Origin: Paenalicyclobacillus macrosporangiidus
GTDB taxonomy: Bacteria > Bacillota > Bacilli > Alicyclobacillales > Alicyclobacillaceae
DNA: 64,000 nt
Direction of reading: 5' to 3'
Assembly (NCBI RefSeq): GCF_900116805.1
Contig: NZ_FPBV01000005.1
Coordinates: 1 to 64,000, forward strand
Shown here: in pieces, positions 10,398 through 20,529 of the stretch
How the letters are laid out: the number at the start of each line of letters is the position of its first letter
Numbering within the stretch: the stretch's first letter is position 1
Translations under genes and position numbers: made by a program
The notes under the pieces: generated by a model
The model's input: only the letters and a program-made list of their open reading frames with translations
What the model was told of the DNA's origin: nothing
Database searches by the model: none

Positions 10398-10619
10398 GTG
10401 GTGCGTTGGATGATGTTGAAGCTCATCCGGTTCTACCAAGTGGCCATCTCCCCTTTGACGCCGCCTCGGTGTCGATTTGTTCCCAGTTGTTCACAATATG
10501 CGTTGGAGGCCATCACGCGTTTCGGCGCGTGGAAAGGCGGTCTGCTGGCCCTGCGGCGGCTGGTGAAGTGCGGACCGTGGCATCCTGGCGGTTTTGACCC
10601 TGTGCCAACGCAAAAATAG
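10398..10619 (+). CDS. yidD: membrane protein insertion efficiency factor YidD
   Basis: Small YidD-family protein (73 aa) with the signature [11 protein letters not shown], then [15 protein letters not shown] and a conserved [13 protein letters not shown] near the end. It assists YidC-dependent insertion of inner-membrane proteins. Either GTG (10398 or 10401) or ATG (10410) could be the start; GGAAGAGG lies just upstream of the GTG codons. It ends just before the yidC ribosome binding site. Confidence 0.93.
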   Translation: MVRWMMLKLIRFYQVAISPLTPPRCRFVPSCSQYALEAITRFGAWKGGLLALRRLVKCGPWHPGGFDPVPTQK

Positions 10620-10632
10620 GAGGAATCGTCTG

Positions 10633-11391
10633 TTGGCTTCAAAAACTCGCAGGAATCGCGCGTGGCAGTGGGTGGTCGGCGCCGTCGCCATGCTGTCCTT
10701 GTCCGGCTGCGCGATGTATCCGACGCATCCCGGGGACTGGCCGCAGAACGCGTGGGGCGACATCCTGAAGGCGGTTTCCGCCGTCATTGACTTTTTCTCC
10801 AAGTATACGGGCGGCAGTTACGGCGTCGGGTTGTTGATTGTGACCGTGCTCGTGCGGTTGTTGATTCTCCCGTTGATGGTGCGCCAGATCCGGTTCTCGA
10901 AGGTGATGCAGCAGATTCAGCCGGAGATGCAGAAGCTGCGTGAACGATACAAGGGTGACCCGCAAAAGGCGCAGGAAGAGATGATGAAGCTGTATCAGAA
11001 GTACGGGGTCAACCCGATGGCGGGATGTCTGCCGATGCTGATTCAGCTGCCCATTCTGTATGCGCTGTTCGGCGCCATTGAAGGAAACCCCGCGTTGAAC
11101 AGCAGCACCTTCCTGGGCATCTTCCACCTGGGTCAGCCGGATCATTATTACATTCTGCCGCTCCTCGCCGCCATCACCACCTATCTGTCGTCGAAGGTGA
11201 TGATGACGAGCAGCGATCCGCAGCAGAAGATGATGCTGTTCATCATGCCGGTGTTCATCTTCTTCATCGGCAGCCGGTTCGCCTCCGGGCTCGCGTTATA
11301 CTGGATCTACAGCAATATCTTCACAACCGTGCAGACGTACTTTATCCGCGTCCGGCCGGCCAACGCCGCAAGCACCCAGGGCGGGCGTTGA
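10633..11391 (+). CDS. yidC: YidC/SpoIIIJ membrane protein insertase
   Basis: Gram-positive type YidC (252 aa), which inserts and folds membrane proteins. It starts with a lipoprotein signal peptide (lipobox LSLSGC, Cys26), then a 60KD-family core with about five membrane segments and the cytoplasmic loop KVMQQIQPEMQKLRERY. The TTG at 10633 is chosen because AGGAGG ends 9 bases before it. In B. subtilis the orthologue SpoIIIJ is also needed for sporulation. It is next to jag, its usual partner. Confidence 0.95.
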   Translation: MASKTRRNRAWQWVVGAVAMLSLSGCAMYPTHPGDWPQNAWGDILKAVSAVIDFFSKYTGGSYGVGLLIVTVLVRLLILPLMVRQIRFSKVMQQIQPEMQKLRERYKGDPQKAQEEMMKLYQKYGVNPMAGCLPMLIQLPILYALFGAIEGNPALNSSTFLGIFHLGQPDHYYILPLLAAITTYLSSKVMMTSSDPQQKMMLFIMPVFIFFIGSRFASGLALYWIYSNIFTTVQTYFIRVRPANAASTQGGR

Positions 11392-11425
11392 TCCCGGCGG
11401 CGCCGGTAAGAGGGGAAATGGTCAC

Positions 11426-12106
11426 GTGAAGACGGTGGTGGCGACTGGTCGCACCGTGGAAGACGCGGTCCGGTCCGCTCTGGTGCGTTTGGGCGTGCCA
11501 AAGGAACGTGTGCAGGTACGCGTTCTGCAAGAGCCGGTGAAACCCAGGTTCGGGTTTTTCGGCGGACGGGATGCGCGGGTTGAGGTGTCCGTCATCCCGA
11601 CGGTGGAGGAGATCTGCCAGGAGTTTGTGGAAGGCGTATTGAGACGGATGGGGATACGCGCGGAGGTCCATGTCCGAACGGGGCGCTCCGAGGACGGCGG
11701 TTTGTCCCTGTACGTCGATTGCGCCGAGGAGGATGCGGCGCTGGTCATTGGACGCCGGGGAAGCACTCTCGATGCGCTGCAATACTTGGTCAACGTGATC
11801 GCGAACCAAGGCCGGGAAGGGTATATTCGAATCTCGCTGGATTGCGGCGATTACCGGCGGAGGCGGCGGGAAAGCCTGGAGAAGAAGGCGGAGCGGGCCG
11901 CGGAGAGGGCTGTCCGGACCAAACGCCCCGTTTGGCTCGAGGCGATGCCGGCCTCGGACAGGAAGATCATCCACACATACCTCCAGGGCAGGACGGACGT
12001 CACCACCACGAGCGAGGGGTCGGATCCGCACCGGAAGGTCGTGATCATCCCGGTCGTCTCCTCCGAGCCGGCGAGGTCGGTACGAACGCGGCGCCACAGC
12101 CGGTGA
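11426..12106 (+). CDS. jag: RNA-binding protein Jag/KhpB
   Basis: A 226-residue protein with three recognised parts: an N-terminal Jag_N domain (VVATGRTVEDAVRSAL), a KH domain (VIGRRGSTLDALQYL, about residues 105-125) and an R3H domain (ASDRKIIHTYL near residue 175). Homologues bind RNA and influence cell division and elongation. The start is GTG at 11426 with AGAGGGGAAA upstream. It lies directly after yidC as in most Firmicutes. Confidence 0.93.
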   Translation: MKTVVATGRTVEDAVRSALVRLGVPKERVQVRVLQEPVKPRFGFFGGRDARVEVSVIPTVEEICQEFVEGVLRRMGIRAEVHVRTGRSEDGGLSLYVDCAEEDAALVIGRRGSTLDALQYLVNVIANQGREGYIRISLDCGDYRRRRRESLEKKAERAAERAVRTKRPVWLEAMPASDRKIIHTYLQGRTDVTTTSEGSDPHRKVVIIPVVSSEPARSVRTRRHSR

Positions 12107-12241
12107 CGCGTGCGGCAAACTCGACAAGGCGTGCCTGGATGCTTCGCATCGCCCTTCCTCTGTCCGGCATGGATGGAGTGAAGGGCTTTACCCGCTTGGC
12201 GGCGCTCCGGACGAGTGCGGGGCGCGAAGGAGGGAAGCAAC

Positions 12242-13624
12242 TTGCAGTCGGACACCATTGCGGCCATCTCGACGGCGCTCGGCGAGGCGGGAATCGGTGT
12301 GGTGCGCGTCAGCGGTGCACAGGCGCGCGATGTCGTGGACCGGGTGTTCCGCCTGCCTTCCGGGCGGCACGCACGCCTGCCGGAGCACAGAGGGTTGTTT
12401 TATGGAACGGTGATTGATCCGTTTGAGGAACGGCCGATCGACGAGTGCATCCTGCTCTGGATGCCGGGGCCGCGCAGTTACACGGCGGAGGATGTCACGG
12501 AGTTGCAGGTGCACGGAGGCATACGCGTGGTGGAGGCGGTGCTGGAGGCCGTTCTGCAAGCTGGGGCGCGGTTGGCGGAGCCGGGGGAGTTCACGAAGCG
12601 CGCCTTTTTGAACGGCCGCATGGACCTGTCCCAGGCGGAGGCGGTGATGGACCTCATTCGGGCGAAGACGGACTTGGCCCGCAGGTCTGCTTGGGCGCAG
12701 ATGCAGGGCCGCTTCAGCGAGGTGGTGCGCGGATTGCGTCGGCGCCTCCTGGAATTGCAGGCCCATGTGGAGGTCACGCTCGACTACCCGGAGCACGACG
12801 TGGAGGCCGTGGCGGCTGAACGGGTGGTGGCGGTGGGCCAATCGTTGGTGGCGGAGATCGACCGTCTGCTGGAGGACGCGAGGGTCGGCCAGATCCTGCG
12901 CGAGGGCGTCGTCACCACCATCGCCGGCCGGCCGAACGTCGGGAAATCGTCTTTGTTGAACGCCCTCCTGCGCAGGGAGCGGGCCATCGTCACCGACATC
13001 CCGGGAACGACCCGCGACGTCATTGAAGAGTATGTCAACCTGCGCGGGATTCCGTTCCGGTTGGTGGACACGGCGGGCATTCGCGAGACGGAGGACGTGG
13101 TCGAGCGCATCGGCGTGGAACGTTCCCGGGAAATGGTCGTCCAGTCGGAGTTGGTGCTGCTGGTGCTGAACGGCAGCGAGGCGCTGACGGAAGAAGATAT
13201 CCGGCTGCTGGCGGAGACGCGCGGCCGGCCGCGGGTGGTCGTCGTGAACAAGTCCGACCTGCCGTCGGCGTGGGAGGACGCCGAGATCCGGGCGTGGACG
13301 GACGGGGACCCGGTGGTGCACGTGTCTGCGAAGTCGGCGAGCGGCCTCGGTGGACTGGAGGAGGAGATGGAACGCGCGGTCCTGGGGGGCGAGGTGCGGA
13401 CAGCCGAGGCGGCTTACATGACGAACGCGAGGCAGGCGGATCTGCTCCGCCGTGCCCGCCGGGACCTGGAGGAAGCGGTGCACGCGGCGTCCGTCGGCGC
13501 CACGCTGGATGTGGTGGCGGTACAGTTGCAGGCGGCGTACGGGTCGCTCGGCTTGGTCATCGGGGAGGAAGCCGGGGAGGATCTCCTCGATGCGATTTTT
13601 TCTCAGTTCTGCCTCGGCAAGTGA
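12242..13624 (+). CDS. mnmE: tRNA modification GTPase MnmE
   Basis: With MnmG this enzyme makes the cmnm5 modification at the wobble uridine of certain tRNAs (460 aa). The N-terminal formyl-THF-binding domain is followed by a GTPase domain with GRPNVGKSS, DIPGTTRD, DTAG and NKSD. The C-terminal catalytic cysteine motif is FCLGK, a conservative change from the common CIGK. The TTG at 12242 is preceded by AAGGAGGG 7 bases away, which decides the start over an upstream GTG. Confidence 0.96.
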   Translation: MQSDTIAAISTALGEAGIGVVRVSGAQARDVVDRVFRLPSGRHARLPEHRGLFYGTVIDPFEERPIDECILLWMPGPRSYTAEDVTELQVHGGIRVVEAVLEAVLQAGARLAEPGEFTKRAFLNGRMDLSQAEAVMDLIRAKTDLARRSAWAQMQGRFSEVVRGLRRRLLELQAHVEVTLDYPEHDVEAVAAERVVAVGQSLVAEIDRLLEDARVGQILREGVVTTIAGRPNVGKSSLLNALLRRERAIVTDIPGTTRDVIEEYVNLRGIPFRLVDTAGIRETEDVVERIGVERSREMVVQSELVLLVLNGSEALTEEDIRLLAETRGRPRVVVVNKSDLPSAWEDAEIRAWTDGDPVVHVSAKSASGLGGLEEEMERAVLGGEVRTAEAAYMTNARQADLLRRARRDLEEAVHAASVGATLDVVAVQLQAAYGSLGLVIGEEAGEDLLDAIFSQFCLGK

Positions 13625-13646
13625 GGCCTAAAAAGGGGGGGACGGG

Positions 13647-15530
13647 ATGCGGTTTTTTGCCGGATCGTACGACGTCATTGTCATTGGGGCGGGGCACGCT
13701 GGATGCGAGGCGGCGCTGGCGGCCGCGCGGATGGGCTGCCGGACGCTGCTGCTGACCATCAACCTGGACACCATCGCGTACATGCCGTGCAACCCTTCCA
13801 TCGGGGGGCCTGCCAAAGGGATCGTCGTGCGGGAGATCGCCGCCCTGGGTGGGGAGATGGCTCGAAACATCGACCGGACGTATATTCAGATGCGCATGCT
13901 CAACACCGGCAAGGGTCCGGCGGTCCAGGCCCTGCGCGCCCAGGCGGACAAAGCGTTGTACGGGTTGACGATGAAATGGACGCTCGAGAGTCAACCCAAC
14001 CTGTCGTTGAAGCAGGGCATGGTGGAGGAGATCCTGACGCAAAACGGACGCGTGAAGGGCGTGGTGACCAAGTCGGGCGCCGAGTATCATGCCAAGGCCA
14101 TCGTCCTGACGACAGGGACCTATCTGCGCGGGCGCATCTTCATCGGTGAAGTGTCCTACGAGAGCGGGCCCAACGGTCAGATGCCGGCCGTGAAGTTGAC
14201 CGAGAGCCTGTCGGATCTGGGGTTCGATCTCGTCCGGTTCAAGACCGGTACACCGCCGCGCGTCAACCGGAACACCATCAATTTCGACAAACTGATTGCG
14301 CAGCCGGGCGATCCGGAGCCGCAGCACTTCTCGTACGATCCCGACATCCCGCCGCGCGAACAGGTGCCGTGTTGGCTGACCTATACGAATGAACACTCCC
14401 ATGAATTGATCCTGGAGAATCTGGATCGGGCGCCGATGTACTCGGGCCAGATTCAGGGGACGGGCCCCCGGTACTGCCCGTCGATTGAGGACAAGGTCGT
14501 GCGCTTCCGGGATCGCCCCAGCCACCAGGTGTTCCTGGAGCCGGAGGGACGCAACACGTCGGAATGGTATGTGCAGGGGTTGTCCACGAGTCTCCCGGAG
14601 GATGTGCAGGTCCGGCTGTTGCACACCATCCCTGGCCTGGAGAACGTGGAGATGCTGCGCCCGGGGTACGCCATCGAGTACGACGCCATTGTGCCCACGC
14701 AGTTGTGGCCGAGCCTGGAGAGCAAATCGGTGGAAGGGCTCTTTACCGCCGGGCAGATCAACGGAACGTCTGGCTACGAGGAGGCGGCCGGGCAGGGCAT
14801 CATCGCGGGCATCAACGCGGCGCGCAAGGTGCAGGGCGAGGAGCCGGTGGTGTTGGCGCGATCGGATGCGTACATCGGCGTGATGATTGACGATCTCGTG
14901 ACCAAGGGAACCAACGAACCCTACCGGCTGCTGACGTCGCGGGCAGAGTACCGTCTGCTGTTGCGGCACGACAACGCGGATCTGCGCCTGATGGAGACGG
15001 GCTACCGGATTGGGCTGTTGCCGGAACGGTATTACGATGCGATGATGCGCAAGCGCGCCGGCATCGAGGTGGAGATCCAGCGGCTGCGCCGCACGCGGGT
15101 GCATCCCGAGGAGGCGAATCCGGTGTTGGAGGCCATCGGGTCAAGGCCGGTGGAGGAGGCGGTGCCGTTGGAACAGTTGCTCCGCCGGCCGGAAGTCTCT
15201 TACGCGGATGTGAACCGGATGCGTCCAGCCGAGGAGGCGGTGCCCGCGGAGGTTGCGGAACAGGTGGAGATCCAGGTGAAATACGCCGGGTACATCGAGA
15301 AGCAGCAGCAGGAGATCGAGCGGATGCGGAAACTGGAGGAGCGCCGGATCCCGGCCGACGTGGTCTACGCCGACATTCACGCCCTGTCGTCCGAGGCGCG
15401 GGAAAAACTGTCGAAGATCCGGCCGCAGACGGTCGGCCAGGCGGCGCGGATCCCGGGGGTGACGCCTGCGGACATCTCGATTCTCCTGGTGTATCTCGAA
15501 CAGCGGAAGGGCAAGGTGGCCAATGCTTGA
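13647..15530 (+). CDS. mnmG: tRNA uridine-5-carboxymethylaminomethyl synthesis enzyme MnmG
   Basis: FAD-dependent partner of MnmE (627 aa). It shows the Rossmann motif [17 protein letters not shown] at the N-terminus, the conserved [11 protein letters not shown] segment, FKTGTPPRV, and the C-terminal helical region that binds MnmE and tRNA. ATG at 13647 with AAAAGGGGGGG upstream. Its 3' end overlaps rsmG by 8 bases. Confidence 0.97.
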   Translation: MRFFAGSYDVIVIGAGHAGCEAALAAARMGCRTLLLTINLDTIAYMPCNPSIGGPAKGIVVREIAALGGEMARNIDRTYIQMRMLNTGKGPAVQALRAQADKALYGLTMKWTLESQPNLSLKQGMVEEILTQNGRVKGVVTKSGAEYHAKAIVLTTGTYLRGRIFIGEVSYESGPNGQMPAVKLTESLSDLGFDLVRFKTGTPPRVNRNTINFDKLIAQPGDPEPQHFSYDPDIPPREQVPCWLTYTNEHSHELILENLDRAPMYSGQIQGTGPRYCPSIEDKVVRFRDRPSHQVFLEPEGRNTSEWYVQGLSTSLPEDVQVRLLHTIPGLENVEMLRPGYAIEYDAIVPTQLWPSLESKSVEGLFTAGQINGTSGYEEAAGQGIIAGINAARKVQGEEPVVLARSDAYIGVMIDDLVTKGTNEPYRLLTSRAEYRLLLRHDNADLRLMETGYRIGLLPERYYDAMMRKRAGIEVEIQRLRRTRVHPEEANPVLEAIGSRPVEEAVPLEQLLRRPEVSYADVNRMRPAEEAVPAEVAEQVEIQVKYAGYIEKQQQEIERMRKLEERRIPADVVYADIHALSSEAREKLSKIRPQTVGQAARIPGVTPADISILLVYLEQRKGKVANA

Positions 15531-16227
15531 CGTGCGCGAGGCGGAGGCGTTGGTCGCAGCACATGCCGGGCCGTTTTCGGTGTATTATGAGACGCTGGTG
15601 GCATGGAACGAACGCGTGAATCTCACCGCGATCACGGACCGGGACGAGGTGTTCGTGAAGCATTTCGTGGACAGCGTGACGGTGGCGGGGTTGGACGAGT
15701 GGCGGTCCCTGCCCAGGGGGGCGAGGGTGGTGGATGTCGGCACGGGTGCGGGATTCCCGGGCCTGCCGCTGGCCATCTGCTTTCCCGATCTCAAGTTCGT
15801 GCTCCTGGACGCGCTGCAGAAACGCGTGCGTTTCTTGCAGGAGGTCACGCAGCGGTTGGGCCTGCGAAACGTCGAGGTGGTGCACGGGCGGGCGGAGGAC
15901 TTGGCGCGGCAGGAAGGCCTGAGGGGACGGTTCGACGCGTCCGTCTCCCGTGCGGTGGCGCACCTCGCCGTGCTGCTCGAATTGACGATGCCGTTCATCC
16001 GGCCGGGCGGGGTGACCATCGCTTGGAAGGGACCCGGCGTGGTGGATGAGCTGGCTTCCGGTGAGCGGGCGGCGCATCTCATGGGCGGTGCTGTCCGGGC
16101 GGTGATGGATCTGGAATTGCCGGGCGGTGCCGGGCGCAGAAGCTTGGTGGTGGTGGAACAGCGCAGCCAGGTTCCTGCGCGCTACCCGCGTAAGGCGGGC
16201 ACTCCGCAGCGGCACCCGTTGGCTTGA
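15523..16227 (+). CDS. rsmG: 16S rRNA (guanine-N7) methyltransferase RsmG
   Basis: SAM-dependent methyltransferase (234 aa) that modifies a G in the 530 loop of 16S rRNA. Motifs include [33 protein letters not shown] (SAM-binding motif I) and [10 protein letters not shown]. The ATG at 15523 overlaps the end of mnmG, indicating translational coupling. Confidence 0.95.
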   Translation: MLDVREAEALVAAHAGPFSVYYETLVAWNERVNLTAITDRDEVFVKHFVDSVTVAGLDEWRSLPRGARVVDVGTGAGFPGLPLAICFPDLKFVLLDALQKRVRFLQEVTQRLGLRNVEVVHGRAEDLARQEGLRGRFDASVSRAVAHLAVLLELTMPFIRPGGVTIAWKGPGVVDELASGERAAHLMGGAVRAVMDLELPGGAGRRSLVVVEQRSQVPARYPRKAGTPQRHPLA

Positions 16228-16455
16228 ACCAGGGCTCGGCAGGCGAGCAGAAGGTTTTCCTGGTCGATGGGATGTTAGGTAATATTGTCCTCATGCCTTC
16301 GGAGGGTGGCCGAGGGGGAAGATGCCGTCGGAGGTTGGCGAAGAGAGGGAACTTTTGTCGAAGCGGCAGGAATCGGCCCGCAAGAGTCGTACTCTGAGTC
16401 AACATGAGGAATACGGATGGTCGGGAGACTGAAACAGAATGAGGGGACACCGGGT

Positions 16456-17286
16456 ATGAGAGAGACATGGGGTCGATTGCTTGGTGTGCGCGAACAGGCA
16501 GAGGATACGGCGGTGATGGACATCGCGGTCGACGAGATCGTGTCCAATCCGTATCAGCCGCGGACCGTCTTCGATGAGGAGGGCATCGCCGAGTTGGCGA
16601 GGACCATCCAGACGCACGGGGTGATCCAGCCCATCGTGGTGCGCCGGCATCAGGGAAAGTACGAACTGATTGCCGGAGAACGCCGCCTGCGAGCGGTGAA
16701 GTCGTTGGGGTGGAGGACGATTCCGGCGATTGTCCGCCAGCTCAACGATGCGCAGACGGCCTCGGCGGCGCTGATTGAGAATCTGCAGCGCGAAGGGCTC
16801 ACGCCGATTGAAGAAGCGGTCGCCTACCAGCAGCTCTTGGAACTGCACGGACTGACGCAGGAGAGCTTGGCACAGCGGTTGGGTAAGGGCCAGTCCACCA
16901 TCGCCAACAAGCTGCGCTTGCTGAATCTGCCTCAGGAAGTGCAGGATGCCCTGTTGAAACGAAGCATCACGGAACGGCACGCCCGCGCCCTGTTGGCTCT
17001 GCCTTCGGAAGAACTGCAGGTGAAGCTGTTGCATGAGTGCATGCAGCGGGGATGGAACGTCAAGCAGATGGAGGAACGCGTGAAGGCGGTCCTCGAGTCC
17101 CTGCAGACGGAACCGAAGCGGAAACCGAGGCGGAAAGGGCTGTCTCGGGACGTTCGCCTCGCGGTGAACACCATCCGGCAATCCTTGCAGATGATTGAAA
17201 AATCCGGTCTGACGGTCACGTGCGAGGAAAAGGACGGCGAGCAATTCTACGAGTTCGTGATCCGCGTTCCCAAGAAGTCCTCTTGA
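16456..17286 (+). CDS. noc: nucleoid occlusion protein Noc
   Basis: ParB-family DNA-binding protein (276 aa) that prevents division over the nucleoid. It has the CTP-binding GERRLRA motif in an N-terminal ParB/Srx fold, a helix-turn-helix ([20 protein letters not shown]) and a basic C-terminal dimer region. The ATG at 16456 gives [10 protein letters not shown], the short amphipathic membrane-binding start typical of Noc, and has GAGGGG 10 bases upstream; an ATG at 16417 lacks a good site. I assign Noc rather than a second ParB because of position before soj and overall resemblance. Confidence 0.9.
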   Translation: MRETWGRLLGVREQAEDTAVMDIAVDEIVSNPYQPRTVFDEEGIAELARTIQTHGVIQPIVVRRHQGKYELIAGERRLRAVKSLGWRTIPAIVRQLNDAQTASAALIENLQREGLTPIEEAVAYQQLLELHGLTQESLAQRLGKGQSTIANKLRLLNLPQEVQDALLKRSITERHARALLALPSEELQVKLLHECMQRGWNVKQMEERVKAVLESLQTEPKRKPRRKGLSRDVRLAVNTIRQSLQMIEKSGLTVTCEEKDGEQFYEFVIRVPKKSS

Positions 17287-17328
17287 ATCTCTTTCCTCGT
17301 CATCTCCTCTTCCGAAGCCGCTCAAGCT

Positions 17329-17364
17329 ACCCGGCGCAACCCCGTGAGCGGGGACGGGCCGGGT
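17329..17364 (+). other. nested stem-loop between noc and soj
   Basis: An outer stem ACCCGGC/GCCGGGT (17329-17335 with 17358-17364) encloses an inner stem CCCCG/CGGGG (17340-17344 with 17349-17353). No T-run follows, so it is not a clear terminator. It could be part of the soj leader or a weak noc terminator. Confidence 0.35.
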
Positions 17365-17494
17365 GGCGCCTTCGGCGTGATCCGGATTGTTCCATCGGGA
17401 TCAACGCGTGCGAGAATGCGTCCCCCGCGGAATCGTTTTGCAGTACAATGGGAATTGCTTTATGCATTTGGATGTCTGTAAGGAGGTCGCGCTG

Positions 17495-18262
17495 GTGTCC
17501 AGTGGTCGAGTGATAGCGGTGGCCAACCAGAAGGGCGGCGTAGGGAAGACAACGACGACGGTGAACCTGGGCGCTTGCATGGCCTGTCTCGGCAAGCGGG
17601 TGCTGCTGATAGACATCGATCCACAGGGCAACACCACGTCTGGGATCGGAATCAATAAGGCGGATGTGCGCTACTGTGTCTATGACGTGATCATCAATGA
17701 CGTCCCGGTGGAGGAGGCGATTCTGCCGACAGCGGTGGACAACCTGTGGGTCTTGCCAGCGACCATCCAGCTCGCCGGGGCTGAGATTGAGTTGGTGCCC
17801 ACGATTTCACGGGAGGTCCGGCTGCGCCGGGCTTTGCAACCGCTGCGGAGCCGGTACGACTACATCATCATCGACTGCCCGCCGTCTCTGGGATTGTTGA
17901 CGGTCAACGCGCTGACGGCCGCGGACTCGGTGTTGATCCCCATTCAGTGCGAGTATTATGCCCTGGAAGGGTTGAGCCAACTGCTGAACACCGTGCGCCT
18001 CGTTCAAAAGCACCTGAATACCTCTCTGGAAGTGGAGGGGGTGCTGCTGACCATGCTGGATGCGCGTACGAACCTGGGTTTGCAGGTGATTGAGGATGTG
18101 AAGAAGTATTTTCGGGATAAGGTGTATCGCACCATCATCCCGCGCAACGTCCGGTTGAGCGAAGCGCCGAGCCATGGCCTGCCGATTGTGGTCTACGATG
18201 CGAAGTCGAAGGGCGCCGAGACTTATATGGATCTCGCCAAGGAAGTGTTGAGAATTGAGTAA
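17495..18262 (+). CDS. soj: chromosome partitioning ATPase Soj (ParA)
   Basis: Deviant Walker ATPase (255 aa) that works with Spo0J/ParB in origin segregation and regulates DnaA. It starts VIAVANQKGGVGKTTTTVNL, with the second motif DYIIIDCPPSLGLL. The GTG at 17495 has AAGGAGG 8 bases upstream, which selects it over an ATG at 17462. Its last codons overlap the parB start. In B. subtilis Soj also represses sporulation genes when Spo0J is absent. Confidence 0.95.
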   Translation: MSSGRVIAVANQKGGVGKTTTTVNLGACMACLGKRVLLIDIDPQGNTTSGIGINKADVRYCVYDVIINDVPVEEAILPTAVDNLWVLPATIQLAGAEIELVPTISREVRLRRALQPLRSRYDYIIIDCPPSLGLLTVNALTAADSVLIPIQCEYYALEGLSQLLNTVRLVQKHLNTSLEVEGVLLTMLDARTNLGLQVIEDVKKYFRDKVYRTIIPRNVRLSEAPSHGLPIVVYDAKSKGAETYMDLAKEVLRIE

Positions 18263-19133
18263 GAGAGGACTCGGAAAAGGGTTGGAGGCGTTGATCCCGC
18301 TCAATGTGACCGAGAACGACACCGTGTCCTCGGTGGATATCCGCGATCTGAGGCCGAACCCGTATCAGCCGCGCCGGGACTTCAACGAAGAGAAGCTGGA
18401 AGAACTGGCGCAGTCGGTCCGTGAACATGGCATCATTCAACCGTTGATTGTGCGGCGCAGCGCCGTTCGGGGCTACGATATCGTGGCGGGAGAGCGGCGT
18501 TTCCGGGCGGCGCAGATGGTCGGGCTCACGACCGTACCGGTGGTGGTTCGGGACCTGTCTGACGTCGAATTGATGGAGATTGCGGTCATCGAAAATCTGC
18601 AGCGGGAGGACCTGAATCCCATCGAGATCGCCGAGGCGTATCAGAGCTTGATGGAGCGAGCGGGGATGACGCAGGAGGAGTTGGCACGGCGGGTGGGGCA
18701 GAGCCGGAGCCATGTGGCGAACATGTTGCGTCTGTTGCAGCTGCCGGATGAGGTTCGCCAGATGGTGTCCAAGGGGAAGTTGACCATGGGACATGCGAGA
18801 GCCCTGCTGGCGGTGGAGGACACGGGACGGTTGGCGGAGCTGGTGCGCAAGGTCACGGAGGAGGGGCTCAGCGTTCGGGAACTGGAGTCTTTGATCTATC
18901 CGCAGAAGAAAAATGTTTCACGTGAAACAAAACAGACAACTCGGGGGACAAAGACCAGCTCACCGAACCCGGCGGACGTGTTCATCCGGCACTACGAAGA
19001 CCAATTCAGAGCGTTTCTCGGGACGCCGGTCCACATTCGCCACGGGAAAAAGCGCGGAAAGATTGAGATCGAATACTTCTCCCAGGAGGACTTGGAGCGC
19101 ATTCTTGGCTTGTTCTCAGCGCGAGTCGAGTAG
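18255..19133 (+). CDS. parB: chromosome partitioning protein ParB/Spo0J
   Basis: CTP-dependent sliding clamp (292 aa) that loads at parS and recruits SMC. It shows the start KRGLGKGLEALIP, the GERRFRAAQ CTP-binding motif, a helix-turn-helix around MTQEELARRVGQSRSHVANM, and a C-terminal dimerisation domain. The TTG at 18255 overlaps the soj stop. A perfect parS site lies within codons 220-225 and encodes NVSRET, the same intragenic placement as in B. subtilis spo0J. Confidence 0.96.
   Translation: MSKRGLGKGLEALIPLNVTENDTVSSVDIRDLRPNPYQPRRDFNEEKLEELAQSVREHGIIQPLIVRRSAVRGYDIVAGERRFRAAQMVGLTTVPVVVRDLSDVELMEIAVIENLQREDLNPIEIAEAYQSLMERAGMTQEELARRVGQSRSHVANMLRLLQLPDEVRQMVSKGKLTMGHARALLAVEDTGRLAELVRKVTEEGLSVRELESLIYPQKKNVSRETKQTTRGTKTSSPNPADVFIRHYEDQFRAFLGTPVHIRHGKKRGKIEIEYFSQEDLERILGLFSARVE
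18914..18929. other. parS: parS centromere-like site
   Basis: TGTTTCACGTGAAACA is a perfect 16-base match to the bacterial parS consensus, located inside parB about 9.5 kb right of oriC. It is the only perfect site I found in the window. Confidence 0.97.
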
Positions 19134-19147
19134 GACGGTGGGGACGA

Positions 19148-19876
19148 TTGGTGTTGTTGGGCGCCATCGTCAACGCGGTGGCCATCGTGATTGGGACGAC
19201 CCTCGGCAGGTGCATTCCGGGCATCCGGGACGGCACAAAGACGGCCATTCTGCAAGGACTCAGCCTGGCGGTGGTCCTCATCGGATTGAGCATGGCGTTG
19301 GCGGACACCGCAGACCTACTGATCGTTGTCGTCAGCATGGCCATCGGTGGAGCGCTGGGCGAATGGTTGGGCATTGAATCGTGGTTGGACCGCGTTGGCC
19401 AGCGGATCGAATCGCGATTCAAAACCGGAAGCACCGGGCGCGTGGCACAGGCGTTCGTCACGGCGAGCCTGGTGTTTTGCGTTGGCTCCATGAGCATCGT
19501 GGGCGCGATTCAGAGCGGGGTACAGGGGCAGAACAACACGCTCTACGTCAAGTCGATGCTGGACGGGTTCACGGCCATCCTTTTCGCATCCACCTTCGGC
19601 CCCGGCGTCTATCTGTCGGCCCCGGTGGTCTTGATCTATGAAGGCGCCATCGCCTTGGCCGCACATGTCATCGGGGCGGCGTTGGCGAACCAGGCGGTCA
19701 TCGCCTGCCTGACTGCCACAGGCGGGTTGTTGATTGTCGGCATCGGCCTCACCCTCCTGGGGGTGAAGAAGATTGCGGTCGGTAATCTGCTTCCGGCGAT
19801 GCTCGTCGCCGCGGTGCTCAAAGGACTGGCGCCTCACATAAATCACGCCCTGCATGCCTGGTGGCAACTTGGATGA
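19148..19876 (+). CDS. DUF554 family membrane protein
   Basis: Integral membrane protein (242 aa) with six or seven hydrophobic segments. It begins LLGAIVNAVAIVIGTTLGR and contains the family-typical FCVGSMSIVGAIQSG and DGFTAILFASTFGPGV. Function of the family (YdfK/YqgA-like) is unknown. Starts at TTG 19148 or GTG 19151 behind GGACGGTGGGG. It follows parB by 14 bases and may be cotranscribed. Confidence 0.85.
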   Translation: MVLLGAIVNAVAIVIGTTLGRCIPGIRDGTKTAILQGLSLAVVLIGLSMALADTADLLIVVVSMAIGGALGEWLGIESWLDRVGQRIESRFKTGSTGRVAQAFVTASLVFCVGSMSIVGAIQSGVQGQNNTLYVKSMLDGFTAILFASTFGPGVYLSAPVVLIYEGAIALAAHVIGAALANQAVIACLTATGGLLIVGIGLTLLGVKKIAVGNLLPAMLVAAVLKGLAPHINHALHAWWQLG

Positions 19877-20013
19877 GGGAGGTCGTTCCGACCGCGGATA
19901 CCAAAATGTGATACCCGCCGTCCTCTGCAACGTGTTCGGATGCTGTGGGCAACATGATGTGAGAAAATCCGGGATCTGCGACAGCGGGTTCCGGCCAGAA
20001 AGGGAGAGCGAAC

Positions 20014-20526
20014 ATGCCGGACACCTGGACCGTCTTGGAATGGGGATCCTTGGCCGCATGCCTTCTTGCCCTGATTGCCTTCATCCTCTCTTGTGTCGCG
20101 TGCTGGACAGTGACGCGTTTGAACCGACGGTTTCGCAAGTGGAAGAGCATTCACGCCACGGCCGACCTGGAAGAGGTGTACGCACGGACGCTGGACCGCG
20201 TGTCGGAACTCGAGCAGGCGCTGGAATCGGCCCGTGCCGAGATCGAAGCGCTCCGGGCTCAGTTGGAGCGCAAGATCTCCACGGCCCGCGTGATCCGGTA
20301 CAACGCCTTTGCCGACACGGGCAGCGATTTGAGCTTTTCCATTGCGCTGCTCGACGATCACGCGGACGGCGTCGTGATCTCGTCCATCTACGGCCGCGAA
20401 GAGTCGCGTACATACGCAAAACCGGTGAAGGCTGGCGAATCCGCCTACCCGCTCACGGATGAAGAGCGACTGGTGATCACGGGGCTTCAGCCGGATCCAG
20501 AGCGAAAATCTCCGATGCGGGTGTGA
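20014..20526 (+). CDS. DUF4446 family protein
   Basis: A 170-residue protein with one N-terminal membrane helix (about residues 12-32), a coiled-coil (about 50-85), and a compact C-terminal domain containing RVIRYNAFADTGSDLSFSIA, LLDDHADGVVISSIYGRE and SRTYAKPV, which match DUF4446. Genes of this family often lie near parB in Firmicutes; function unknown. ATG at 20014 behind GGGAGAG. It is followed by the lipid kinase gene after 3 bases. Confidence 0.82.
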   Translation: MPDTWTVLEWGSLAACLLALIAFILSCVACWTVTRLNRRFRKWKSIHATADLEEVYARTLDRVSELEQALESARAEIEALRAQLERKISTARVIRYNAFADTGSDLSFSIALLDDHADGVVISSIYGREESRTYAKPVKAGESAYPLTDEERLVITGLQPDPERKSPMRV

Positions 20527-20529
20527 CGG

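Noticed and set aside
16228-16455. Promoter or Noc-binding sites between rsmG and noc
   Set aside because: A TAATAT hexamer is present near 16272, but no acceptable -35 lies at the right distance and no palindromic Noc-box is seen.
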